From positions 1-37,761 of the IMG/VR virus record IMGVR_UViG_3300033141_003432: a stretch of DNA of 37,761 nucleotides. The stretch is one strand, 5' to 3'. The first letter of the stretch is position 1. Every line of letters begins with the position of its first letter. The stretch is from a virus. This document shows positions 1 through 7,095 of this stretch, piece after piece. The notes under the pieces were generated by a model. It worked only from the letters and a program-made list of their open reading frames with translations. It ran no database searches and was not told the origin of the DNA. Position numbers and translations under genes: made by a program.

Positions 1-114
1 GACTGAGTTTATTACCACTCATGAGGGCAAGAGATATTATTTACTTTTTCATAGACAACAAAAAATTTGGGTAAAATGTTGTCTTTTAACTGAAGTCTTT
101 GGGAATAACCTATA
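1..114. repeat. Terminal direct repeat, left copy
   Basis: These bases are identical to 37648-37761. The repeat lies inside the portal gene and keeps its reading frame across the junction. The simplest reading is that a circular or circularly permuted genome was assembled with a 114-base overlap, giving a unique length of 37,647 bp. A true short terminal repeat is less likely because it would fall in the middle of a coding sequence. Confidence 0.93.
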
Positions 115-1294
115 CCCTTATGTAAAATGGGCGCCGTATGATGACGGGATAAATCCGTGGCCACTAGCCCCGGCAGAAGAGATGATACCAGTTACCGACG
201 CCTTTCAAACACTTATCAATCAAGCCTATGAAAACCGGCAGAAAATTAACTGGGGCCAAAGAGCTTATGATCCGGATATTTTCCCTGACCCTTCAGAGCT
301 TGAGTACATTGAAGATGGTTTAGTTATTGCTAAAGTACCCCCGGGTAAAAATATCGCTAATGGTATCTATGAGTTTAAGACTTCAGAATTAGGCATACAG
401 GGTACGATTAACTTAGCTAATTTTTTAGATAGGTTTACTGGCAAACAGGTTGGCTCGCCTGATGTATCTAAGGGAGTAGCTGAACGGGATAAAAAAGTTG
501 GTGTGATGGAGATGGAATTAGGGGCGGTATCAGAACGCTTTGGTTTAACCAACAAAGAATTTGAGGATGCTTGGCAGATGTTAGGCCTTCACTTCTTAAA
601 TGGTATGCGAGAAAATTTGAGTCAGTCAATAATGGTTAAACTGGTTGGAGAAAAAGGTTTTGAGCATGAGGAATTAACCTCTGCTGATTTAACTCCGGCC
701 ACTACTGGCAAGGACGATAAGACAGTTGTTGATTATGATATTATAATTCAGTCCAGTAGTGCTGATGATCAAGCTGCCGCTATTTTATCTCAAAGAAAAC
801 AAGGTGCTATTGCCCGGTGGATTAAGTCAGGTCAGATTAGCCCGGGTTTAGCTTGTGAGATGGATTTAAGAGAGTCCGGCTGGTCAGAAGAGGATATTAA
901 AGCCTTGCGGGATGTAGAGAACGAAGGCAATAGAGAAATTATAGCTGAAGCTGAAGAGGAAAATGAGATATTAGGAACGGGTGAGAAGGTTGAGTCTAAC
1001 CGGGGAGCCACTGTCGCTCACATTCAGCGCCATATTGATTTTGCCAATAATACTAAGTTTTCTGATGATAAAATTGAGGACGCTAAAATTGTAGAAAATA
1101 TCTACCGGCACGCCTCTAGTGAGATTACCTTTGCTACTGAGAATAAGATGAGAGCCTTTACAAAAATGATTTCAAACATAGGTCAAACCGCCGCTACTGG
1201 TGGCCGGGAAGAATTGCCTACTTTTGCTTCGGAAACAAAAGAAGAAAAATTGCCACCCGGCCCGAAGAAAACTTTACCCCTAACTGAAGAATAA
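1..1294 (+). CDS. Portal protein, C-terminal part (joins 36893-37761)
   Basis: The frame is open from base 2, with no start codon of its own; an internal Met at 182 is not the true start. Joining 36893-37647 to 1-1294 gives 683 codons (682 residues plus TAA). The portal is the dodecameric ring at the packaging vertex through which terminase drives DNA. The call rests on position (directly after large terminase and a small helical protein, before scaffold and capsid), on length typical of podovirus portals, and on the mixed alpha/beta core followed by a long acidic helical C-terminus (the stretch around nucleotides 880-1180). I see no diagnostic short motif, so the call is mostly contextual. 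Confidence 0.82.
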   Translation, partial: TEFITTHEGKRYYLLFHRQQKIWVKCCLLTEVFGNNLYPYVKWAPYDDGINPWPLAPAEEMIPVTDAFQTLINQAYENRQKINWGQRAYDPDIFPDPSELEYIEDGLVIAKVPPGKNIANGIYEFKTSELGIQGTINLANFLDRFTGKQVGSPDVSKGVAERDKKVGVMEMELGAVSERFGLTNKEFEDAWQMLGLHFLNGMRENLSQSIMVKLVGEKGFEHEELTSADLTPATTGKDDKTVVDYDIIIQSSSADDQAAAILSQRKQGAIARWIKSGQISPGLACEMDLRESGWSEEDIKALRDVENEGNREIIAEAEEENEILGTGEKVESNRGATVAHIQRHIDFANNTKFSDDKIEDAKIVENIYRHASSEITFATENKMRAFTKMISNIGQTAATGGREELPTFASETKEEKLPPGPKKTLPLTEE

Positions 1295-1296
1295 TT

Positions 1297-1674
1297 ATGT
1301 TGTTATTAGACCAACTACAAACTCATAGAGAGCGATTAGAAGAGTTAGCTAAAGGCAAACCAGCTTTTAGGACTTGGGTTAAACAGGTTACAGAAATGGA
1401 GAGGATTGTTATTGAGGCCGGTAATATGTTAAAATTAAAAGGTGATCCGACTATAAGGAAATTACTTAATACAGCCGCGCATGCCATAGAAGAGGTTGAT
1501 AAACAGCTTTTAACCAATAGAGAGCTTACTACCACTGAACGGGAATTGCTTTTTAACCAAAAAGAGTGGAACGAATTTTTTATAGGTTTGTTTTTTGGCC
1601 AAAAGAAATTGCTAAAATCTACTGAGAGACGCCTAAAACAAGCCATAGCTAATATGAAAAAACATGGCTACTAG
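1297..1674 (+). CDS. Hypothetical helical protein after portal
   Basis: A 125-residue protein, almost entirely helical and charged, with many Lys and Glu and few aromatics before a GLFFGQKK stretch near the C-terminus. It starts two bases after the portal stop with no clear Shine-Dalgarno and overlaps the next gene by 11 bases, so it is translationally coupled within the head operon. No family is recognised. A small head-assembly or portal-associated role is plausible from position only. Confidence 0.7.
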   Translation: MLLLDQLQTHRERLEELAKGKPAFRTWVKQVTEMERIVIEAGNMLKLKGDPTIRKLLNTAAHAIEEVDKQLLTNRELTTTERELLFNQKEWNEFFIGLFFGQKKLLKSTERRLKQAIANMKKHGY

Positions 1675-1942
1675 ATTTAAGCCAATAGAAAATAAACCTA
1701 AAACCTCACCATTGAGGCGATTTAAAGATATTGCCGGGAGTGCCTTGACTTATACTAAACGACAGGATTTAGCAGTAAAAACAGAGGCCGGCTACCAAAA
1801 ATTAGTTAATGATTATAAAAGGCGCATGCCTAAGGATTTACCCCCTGAGGTCAAAGAAACGGCTGAAAAACAGCTTTTAAAGCTAATTAGACAGGGTAAA
1901 TTTAAAAAAGCACGCGAATACTTTAAAGGATTAAGTGATTAA
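1664..1942 (+). CDS. Hypothetical basic protein
   Basis: A 92-residue, strongly basic protein (many Lys and Arg) predicted to be mostly helical after a short disordered N-terminus. Its ATG lies inside the end of the upstream gene (11-base overlap). No motif is recognised. Basic charge and position between portal and scaffold would fit a DNA-contacting or minor head protein, but that is a guess. Confidence 0.68.
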   Translation: MATRFKPIENKPKTSPLRRFKDIAGSALTYTKRQDLAVKTEAGYQKLVNDYKRRMPKDLPPEVKETAEKQLLKLIRQGKFKKAREYFKGLSD

Positions 1943-1946
1943 ATTT

Positions 1947-2198
1947 ATGTCAGAAATGCGTAAAATCAAACCAAAACGCTTTCCTACCATAAAAGAAAGG
2001 TCGAAAAAAGTCTACCCCAAATTTAGAATTGACCTAGAACACTTGACCGGAGCTAAAAAGTGGGATATTGATACTAAGAAAAGACTAACTTTAGATGTTG
2101 TTGTCAAGGGCGTAAGTAATACGGAGTATGATAAATCAGTAGAATTTGCTATAATGGGTATAAAGGTTGGGGATAACTCTAAGAAAACTAATTATTAA
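1947..2198 (+). CDS. Hypothetical small basic protein
   Basis: An 83-residue protein. I chose the ATG at 1947 over a GTG at 1935 because the GTG would overlap the previous stop at 1942. The N-terminal third is basic (KIKPKRFPTIKERSKK), followed by alternating hydrophobic residues (TLDVVVKGV, VEFAIMGIKV) that suggest a small beta-rich fold. Function unknown; it belongs to the same head-region operon. Confidence 0.65.
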   Translation: MSEMRKIKPKRFPTIKERSKKVYPKFRIDLEHLTGAKKWDIDTKKRLTLDVVVKGVSNTEYDKSVEFAIMGIKVGDNSKKTNY

Positions 2199-2209
2199 CT
2201 CTAATTTTT

Positions 2210-2803
2210 ATGGCAAAAGCTAAAGCCGGAGCCAAAAAGGCTCCAACAAAACCAAAAATTAGCAAGGAAGCTAAGGAAATTGCTGCTAGTAACACTAAAG
2301 AGGAGTTGTTTAAAATTGCTGAAGAAGAAGAGGTAAAAGTTGCTAAAAGTGCTAAAGAAGAAGTTATTGCTCAAGCCCTGCTTGACGCCGGGGTAGAATT
2401 TACTGAAGATGAGGGTGATCAGGATACTGGCGCTGAAGATGAGGATACCGGAGCTGAAGAGGCCGCCGAAGGTGATGAGGAAGGCGACGAGGATGACGAA
2501 GATGAGGATGAGGACGAAGAGGAAGAAGAAGAGGAACCTGCTGACACAATCAAAGCAAAAGGATTGTTTGTGGCCAAAAAGGCTGGTAGTAGTGTTAAAG
2601 TTTATTGGCCAAATGGAGAACTCTGTCAGGTTTACACCAAAAAAAATGTTAAGAACCCGGGTGAAGCGGCTAAATTATTTGTTGATAAGAAAAACAATCA
2701 GCTAGCTAGAGGTATGACAAGAGAAGGATCAAAAGGCAAACCGGTTTATCCTAAAGGGATGACTGGTGAAGGCACAAGGCCGACTCATCATGTAATTGAA
2801 TAA
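2210..2803 (+). CDS. Acidic-linker protein with HeH/Rho-N-like helix pair
   Basis: A 197-residue protein in three parts. Residues 1-20 are Lys/Ala-rich. Residues 20-65 resemble the HeH/LEM-like or Rho-N helix-extended-loop-helix fold, with the pattern NTKEELFKIAEEE-V followed by KSAKEEVIAQALLDAG. Residues 68-110 form a nearly pure Asp/Glu tract. The C-terminal 85 residues look folded, with a GLFVAKKAGSSVKVYWPNGE stretch suggesting a beta hairpin. HeH domains commonly bind nucleic acid, but I cannot assign a role. It is one of three hyper-acidic proteins here and sits directly before the structured RNA and scaffold gene. Confidence 0.66.
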   Translation: MAKAKAGAKKAPTKPKISKEAKEIAASNTKEELFKIAEEEEVKVAKSAKEEVIAQALLDAGVEFTEDEGDQDTGAEDEDTGAEEAAEGDEEGDEDDEDEDEDEEEEEEEPADTIKAKGLFVAKKAGSSVKVYWPNGELCQVYTKKNVKNPGEAAKLFVDKKNNQLARGMTREGSKGKPVYPKGMTGEGTRPTHHVIE

Positions 2804-2829
2804 ATTTTATAAGGCTTGTTAATTCCTTA

Positions 2830-2980
2830 GAGTTGCTGGCTAACTGTTGGCAACTCAATAGGGACTATCAAGTCGGTGGCCTAGACCACTAAAAACCCTT
2901 CTAGGGTCCCGGTTGGGACAAGCGGGTGATAACCGCATTTAAATCATCTGTGGATTAGACCACGCTAAACCTTTCTATGT
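2830..2980 (+). ncRNA. Structured intergenic RNA A (hairpin array before scaffold)
   Basis: This gap holds at least seven short perfect stems: GAGTTGC/GCAACTC (2830-2836/2850-2856), GACT/AGTC (2863-2866/2871-2874), GTGG/CCAC (2876-2879/2886-2889), ACCCT/AGGGT (2895-2899/2903-2907), GTCCC/GGGAC (2906-2910/2915-2919), GCGG/CCGC (2922-2925/2933-2936) and GTGG/CCAC (2950-2953/2960-2963). The ACCCT and GTCCC stems compete for 2906-2907. A 28-base element occurs twice, at 2876-2903 and 2950-2977, with 22 identities. Parts match the RNA at 30793-31080. No coding potential is seen. It could be a separate small RNA or the leader of the scaffold mRNA; no known RNA family is recognised. Confidence 0.6.
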
Positions 2981-4066
2981 ATGTTTATTACAAACAAAGA
3001 CGGTGATGACTTCGACATTCCTTCCGCCGAAGACACACTAAAAAAAATTAAGGGGGAAGGAGACGAAGACGAAGACGAAGGTACTGAAGATACCAGCGAA
3101 GACGAGGACACTTCTACCGACGACGAAGGTGCCGAGGATGAAGGCACTGACGACGCTGAAGATGAAGAGTCCGGGGCCGACGAAAGCGAGGATGAGGATG
3201 AGTCTGACTCTGAAGACGACGAAGACGCTGACGAAGATGAGGACGAAGAGTCTGATGAGGACGAAGAGTCTGATGAGGACGAAGAGTCTGATGAGGACTC
3301 TGAAGACTCTGACGAAGGCGAGGACGCCGGCGAAGACGAAGGCGAGGACGAAGGCACCGAAGGTGCCGAAGATGATAAAGCAAAAGGTAAAACAATACCA
3401 TTGTCTAAGTTCATTAAACAAGACAAAAAGATTAAGGAGCTGAAAAGACAGTTAGTTATTGCTAACGAAAAAGCAGAGAAAGCTGGTAAAAAAGGTGAAG
3501 CGGAATTTGACGCTACCCTTGAAAAATTAGCCAAAGAGACCGGCGCAGACTCTAAGTTTGTGAAAGGCTTTGCTAAAGTCCTTAAAGACAATTTAGCAGT
3601 CCCGGAGTCTATATCTACTGGCTTAAAGATTCTTACTGATAAAGCTGAAAATGAAAACCAGCGCAAGCAAGCTGTCTCTGCTTGGCAAAAAGAAATTTTA
3701 CCCTTAGCTAAAAAGGAATATCCTGAAATGACGCCAAAGCAAAAGCGTCAAATTGAAGAGGCTTTTGTTGATATGGCACTTGATCCCGAGTATTTTGGAG
3801 TTAAAGACCTAAAAGTTTTATACAAAGGTGTAGATACTTTTAGGACTATCTTCAAGAAAAAAGGGAAAAAATCAGGTGAGAGTACGGGTGGCAAGACTGG
3901 TAAGGTTATTGCGAGTAAAGGTAAAAAAGATTTAACTGACCCGGACGCACCAAAGAAATGGGATTTAACGCCGGAGGAACATGATAAGTATACAGAGAAT
4001 ATGATTGAGCAGCAGGGCAGCTCTGACCGTCGTTTAATTCGTCATAAGGATAATGTAATTAGATAA
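2981..4066 (+). CDS. Capsid scaffolding protein
   Basis: A 361-residue protein immediately upstream of the major capsid gene, the classic scaffold position. Residues about 25-130 are an extreme Asp/Glu/Ser tract, in part a 6-residue repeat encoded by three exact 18-bp units at 3245-3298. Residues 140-300 are Lys/Glu-rich and helical, typical of scaffolding proteins that chaperone HK97-fold capsid assembly and then leave the shell. The C-terminus (DRRLIRHKDNVIR) is basic, as expected for a capsid-binding tail. The acidic N-terminus may exclude DNA from the procapsid (inference). No good Shine-Dalgarno precedes the ATG. Confidence 0.8.
   Translation: MFITNKDGDDFDIPSAEDTLKKIKGEGDEDEDEGTEDTSEDEDTSTDDEGAEDEGTDDAEDEESGADESEDEDESDSEDDEDADEDEDEESDEDEESDEDEESDEDSEDSDEGEDAGEDEGEDEGTEGAEDDKAKGKTIPLSKFIKQDKKIKELKRQLVIANEKAEKAGKKGEAEFDATLEKLAKETGADSKFVKGFAKVLKDNLAVPESISTGLKILTDKAENENQRKQAVSAWQKEILPLAKKEYPEMTPKQKRQIEEAFVDMALDPEYFGVKDLKVLYKGVDTFRTIFKKKGKKSGESTGGKTGKVIASKGKKDLTDPDAPKKWDLTPEEHDKYTENMIEQQGSSDRRLIRHKDNVIR
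3245..3298 (+). repeat. Tandem repeat, 3 x 18 bp, in scaffold gene
   Basis: Three exact copies of GAAGAGTCTGATGAGGAC at 3245-3262, 3263-3280 and 3281-3298. They encode EESDED repeats in the acidic tract and keep frame. Recent slippage or unequal exchange is likely, because no silent differences have built up. Confidence 0.95.
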
Positions 4067-4068
4067 TT

Positions 4069-4129
4069 ACCGTTATAGTTGGAGTTTTAAAATAAACACC
4101 TCCGCTATAACGGCGGGGGTGTTAATAGT
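4069..4129 (+). promoter_or_regulatory. Two-state RNA leader of the major capsid gene
   Basis: Two strong helices share this leader. Helix 1 pairs CCGTTATAG (4070-4078) with CTATAACGG (4105-4113), 9 perfect bp. Helix 2 pairs AACACCTCCG (4095-4104) with CGGGGGTGTT (4114-4123), 10 bp with one T-G wobble. The 3' arm of helix 1 is exactly the loop of helix 2, with no spacer, so both cannot form in full. Helix 2 hides GGGGG, a Shine-Dalgarno-like run 10 bases before the ATG at 4130; its other arm contains CACCTCC, the same as the 16S anti-SD. Inferred role: a translational on/off switch for capsid. Confidence 0.72.
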
Positions 4130-5383
4130 ATGGATGCTAATCCAAACACTCTTTCAGCCGCAGACTTTCCTGAATTTTGGTCTAGCCGCATGCAGGCCAA
4201 ACACTATAAGATAGATCGCTACCGCGACTTCGTAAATAGTGAGGAACACGCGGTACTTGAAAAGGGTGATAAAGTAACCCGTCCATATCGTTCAGCCTTG
4301 GTCGCAAAGGCCATGGGTGCGGACGGTTCTTATAGCCGTCAGGCTATCACAGATACAGAGGAACACTTGACTATTGATGTAGAAGAAGAGGTGTCATTCT
4401 ACATCAAGAAATTAGATGAAATTCAGAGTAATTATAAGACTGCTGATTTGTATGCCGGGGATGCCGCTAAAGCTCTTAGTAATTTAATTGATGGAAGAGT
4501 TTTTGCTGAAGTGGCTAATGCCACCAGCACTGTTGATGATGGTGATATTGACAACGGTACCGATGGCAACGGTATCACAATGGATGAGTCTAATGTCTTG
4601 AAAATTATTGCCAAAGCGGCTGAAAAACTAGACCTTCAAGAGGTTGAGCAGGATAGCCGGCGAGCCGCCATTTCTCCTCAATTTAAGAGAATTTTGAAGT
4701 TAGCCTTACAAGGCCGGGATACTAGTGTAGGTGATAAAGTTGGAGTTCGAGGTAGAATTGGCGCTTGGGATGGTTTTGATTTGAATTTGTCTACCGCATT
4801 ATATCAGACTGTCAGATTAGCTATGGCCACTAATCCGACTGACGGAGACACGATTGTTCTTAACGGAGTGACTTTAACTTTTAAAGACACTCTAGGTACT
4901 ACTGCTGGTAATGTTCACATTTGCTCATCGGCTGCTAAAACACTTGATAACCTACTTACTCTTTTAGAGACTCCGGAAACTTCTATTGATGAAGATACTG
5001 ACGCTGGTTGGGTTACAGTTTCGGCTGCTAACTTAGCCCTATTGGGTGATATTGATTGTACTGATGGTGGTACTTATCTTGATATTGCTTTTATGGGTCG
5101 CGGTCATGTAGCTGTTTCTGAGACTTTGAGTGCTGCGGCTGATGAGTTTACTCCTGAAAAACAGATTTTACATCACTTATTCTGCCGAGGTCAGGTTAAT
5201 AAGAAAGGTAAAGGTTCCGGTCCGATTGATATTGCTATTCAGGTTAAGCCGAATATGGAGACTTTTCATAGGGACGGCTATGTTGGTCGAGATGTCGTGT
5301 CTTGGACTGCGCTTGGCTTAAAGACCTTTGCTGAAGGTGCTGCTGAGATGTGTGATGTCCAAATTAAAACTTCTACTTGGTAA
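4130..5383 (+). CDS. Major capsid protein (HK97 fold)
   Basis: A 417-residue protein right after the scaffold. The N-terminal part (FPEFWSSRMQAKHYKIDRYR, then an EEEVSFYIKKLDEIQ helix near residue 90) and the C-terminal block with repeated V-W-T-A-L-G-type strands are typical of podovirus-like HK97 capsid subunits. Residues about 236-345 look like an inserted beta domain (GDTIVLNGVTLTFKDT, then AAKTLDNLLTLLE), a fold often seen as a surface insertion on capsids. It assembles into the icosahedral shell. A dedicated leader with competing hairpins precedes it, in keeping with the need for high, timed expression. The family call is by context and general pattern, not by a catalytic motif. Confidence 0.85.
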   Translation: MDANPNTLSAADFPEFWSSRMQAKHYKIDRYRDFVNSEEHAVLEKGDKVTRPYRSALVAKAMGADGSYSRQAITDTEEHLTIDVEEEVSFYIKKLDEIQSNYKTADLYAGDAAKALSNLIDGRVFAEVANATSTVDDGDIDNGTDGNGITMDESNVLKIIAKAAEKLDLQEVEQDSRRAAISPQFKRILKLALQGRDTSVGDKVGVRGRIGAWDGFDLNLSTALYQTVRLAMATNPTDGDTIVLNGVTLTFKDTLGTTAGNVHICSSAAKTLDNLLTLLETPETSIDEDTDAGWVTVSAANLALLGDIDCTDGGTYLDIAFMGRGHVAVSETLSAAADEFTPEKQILHHLFCRGQVNKKGKGSGPIDIAIQVKPNMETFHRDGYVGRDVVSWTALGLKTFAEGAAEMCDVQIKTSTW

Positions 5384-5401
5384 TAAATAACTAATATAGT
5401 G

Positions 5402-5440
5402 GGGGTTGGCAACCCCGATCCCCTCTAATTGAAAGGACTA
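5402..5440 (+). promoter_or_regulatory. Hairpin plus strong RBS before gene at 5446
   Basis: A GC-rich hairpin GGGGTT-GGC-AACCCC (5402-5416) follows the capsid stop; a second CCCC run (5420-5423) could compete for the G-run. The Shine-Dalgarno AAAGGA (5432-5437) lies 8 bases before the ATG, one of the few clear SD sites here. No T-tract follows the hairpin, so a classic terminator is unlikely; an mRNA processing or stability element between capsid and fibre genes is more plausible. Confidence 0.55.
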
Positions 5441-5445
5441 TCCGT

Positions 5446-6273
5446 ATGGGAAAAGTTACAAAAAAACAACTGGCGGAGAGAGTCGGTTTATTGTCGGTTA
5501 GAGTTAGTCTCTATCGGTTAGTTATTTTATTACTAGTAGTTACCGTGGCTGGTGTACTTGCTTATCCTGTTTTTGCTGACTACATTCAAGCCGGGGGCCA
5601 AGCTCCTAAAATTGGTAATGTAGAGGTTTATAATGAAGCTCCGGCGCAAGCCGTTGAGTCGTTAGAAGTTGTACCTGAAGGTGATATTGAAGCTGGCGGT
5701 AAACTCTACTATGTACCTCAGAATTTCTTGATGGGGATTGAAATTAAAGGTGATGAGTATATTGACCCCAATGGTTTGGCTGCTAGAAGTACAGTTGAAG
5801 TTGCCTTTGAACTTTCAGCTACCACTACTCATGCTTACGAAAAGATAGTTTGGTATGATAATGAGGAAGAAGAGGACTTAATTGTTGAAAATTGGTATTT
5901 AGATGTTATTGACGCTTTTGCTTCTATGGGAGGTGTGTTTACTTGTGGAACCACTACAAAGACTTCTGGTACTGATTATTATGTTGCTACGAATACAGCA
6001 ACAATTCTTGCCTCTCACACAATCGCGTCAACCTATAACTCAGAGACTCAGCACCCCGGTTTGATTAACTCTTATAATTCAATCGGATCATTTTTCACTC
6101 AAGGTGATAATGGTCAAATTGCGAGTAGTACAGCTTTTCTCTTGTTAAAAGATGAGAGTTTTGTTTGTGCTTTCCAACCGGAAGCAGGAGCCTCTTCAAC
6201 CGATCAATACGCGCAAGGCGGTTTTGCCGGTACTGGGAGATTACACATGGATATTAACCATCGAAATAACTAA
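5446..6273 (+). CDS. Membrane-anchored virion/adhesin protein, hypothetical
   Basis: A 275-residue protein. A basic N-terminus (KVTKKQLAERVGLLSVRVSL) is followed by a membrane helix at about residues 24-45 (RLVILLLVVTVAGVLAYPVF) ending in FA-D, which could be a signal-peptidase site. The rest is beta-rich and Thr/Ser-rich, with an EGDIEAG motif that recurs in the 1454-residue fibre protein. It sits directly after the capsid gene, where a decoration or tail protein would be expected, yet the membrane segment is unusual for a virion protein. Strong SD (AAAGGA). Function unknown; surface display on the host, or a virion protein routed through the membrane, are both open. Confidence 0.68.
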   Translation: MGKVTKKQLAERVGLLSVRVSLYRLVILLLVVTVAGVLAYPVFADYIQAGGQAPKIGNVEVYNEAPAQAVESLEVVPEGDIEAGGKLYYVPQNFLMGIEIKGDEYIDPNGLAARSTVEVAFELSATTTHAYEKIVWYDNEEEEDLIVENWYLDVIDAFASMGGVFTCGTTTKTSGTDYYVATNTATILASHTIASTYNSETQHPGLINSYNSIGSFFTQGDNGQIASSTAFLLLKDESFVCAFQPEAGASSTDQYAQGGFAGTGRLHMDINHRNN

Positions 6274-6288
6274 AGATAAGGATTACTT

Positions 6289-6321
6289 CAGCCCCTCTAA
6301 CCGGGGGGCTGGGACTAGCCC
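6289..6321 (+). promoter_or_regulatory. Mutually exclusive hairpins before gene at 6355
   Basis: CAGCCCC (6289-6295) pairs with GGGGCTG (6305-6311), and GGGCT (6306-6310) also pairs with AGCCC (6317-6321). The two hairpins share 6306-6310, so only one can form. There is no T-tract, so it does not look like a simple terminator. It repeats the overlapping-hairpin layout seen before the capsid gene. Confidence 0.55.
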
Positions 6322-6354
6322 TTATAACTTAATTAAGTAATTAACTATACGCCT

Positions 6355-7041
6355 ATGAAAAAAACTATCCTTCCAATTTTGGCAATTATAGTCTTAGTTG
6401 CCGTTGGTTATGGGATACTCCGGATTGATCAAAAGCTAGACCGCGCCTTAGAAGAAAAGGCTGAAGCAGAAGCAACGGCCCTAGAACAGCAAGAGAGGAA
6501 TAATGAGTTTGGCTTACAAACCCGAGACGCTATTGTTGTTTTAGATTTAATGGGTACATCAGCCACCTCACCTTTTACTTTTGCTAGTTCAACTGAAACT
6601 ACTTATTGGAATACAGATACCAGTAATTATCCGCATGAGTACGGGGCAACCCCGACCGCCGCTTTCCTTATAAATGGTGCTGAAGCAGTTACTTTTGAGG
6701 GTGTTTTTCAACCAAAGATTGCCGCTTCTAAAATGGATTTATATATTTTTGGTTCAAATGACACTGGTTGTAATAATTCCTCCTCAACCTTGAATTTGTC
6801 TAAGTGGTATCCGATGCCAGTTGTACCAACAACGACTGCTTATGTTGCTGGGACAATGACCTTAGGCGCTCATGCCACAACTTCTGTACTTGCCATTGAT
6901 GCTTCTTCAACAAACGAACAACCGTTTAGTCTTGCCCTTCCTAAAGAGTATTTAAACTTTAATTGTTTAATGGTTGAGGCCGGTAACTCTTCAACTACCG
7001 ACGCTAGTACTCTATGGTTAGAAGTTAGTATAGTACGATAG
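6355..7041 (+). CDS. Membrane-anchored coiled-coil/beta protein, hypothetical
   Basis: A 228-residue protein: membrane helix at residues 4-23 (TILPILAIIVLVAVGYGILR), a short coiled coil to about residue 52 (KLDRALEEKAEAEATALEQQ), then a Thr/Ser-rich beta domain. Two Cys around residues 140 and 204 could pair outside the cell. This anchor, stalk and head layout is that of a surface-displayed protein. It sits among fibre genes. No family is recognised. Confidence 0.66.
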   Translation: MKKTILPILAIIVLVAVGYGILRIDQKLDRALEEKAEAEATALEQQERNNEFGLQTRDAIVVLDLMGTSATSPFTFASSTETTYWNTDTSNYPHEYGATPTAAFLINGAEAVTFEGVFQPKIAASKMDLYIFGSNDTGCNNSSSTLNLSKWYPMPVVPTTTAYVAGTMTLGAHATTSVLAIDASSTNEQPFSLALPKEYLNFNCLMVEAGNSSTTDASTLWLEVSIVR

Positions 7042-7087
7042 CTTTCAGACCGAGGAAGGTGTACGGTTGAAAGTTAATTATTAACTT
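7042..7087 (+). promoter_or_regulatory. Overlapping hairpins before gene at 7096
   Basis: CTTTCA plus ACCG (7042-7047, 7049-7052) pair with CGGT plus TGAAAG (7064-7073) around one bulged G, exposing AGGAAGG in the loop. A second hairpin, AAGTTAA-TTA-TTAACTT (7071-7087), reuses 7071-7073. The pairings are partly exclusive. The ATG follows at 7096. Confidence 0.5.
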
Positions 7088-7095
7088 GCTATCCA

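Noticed and set aside
2965-3666. Long minus-strand frame, Ser-rich, opposite the scaffold
   Set aside because: It is the mirror of the Asp/Glu-rich repeat; the Ser/Pro run is a complement artefact and no ribosome site is seen.
4070-4123. Intrinsic terminator between scaffold and capsid
   Set aside because: No T-tract follows the hairpin, and the next gene is expected to be co-expressed.
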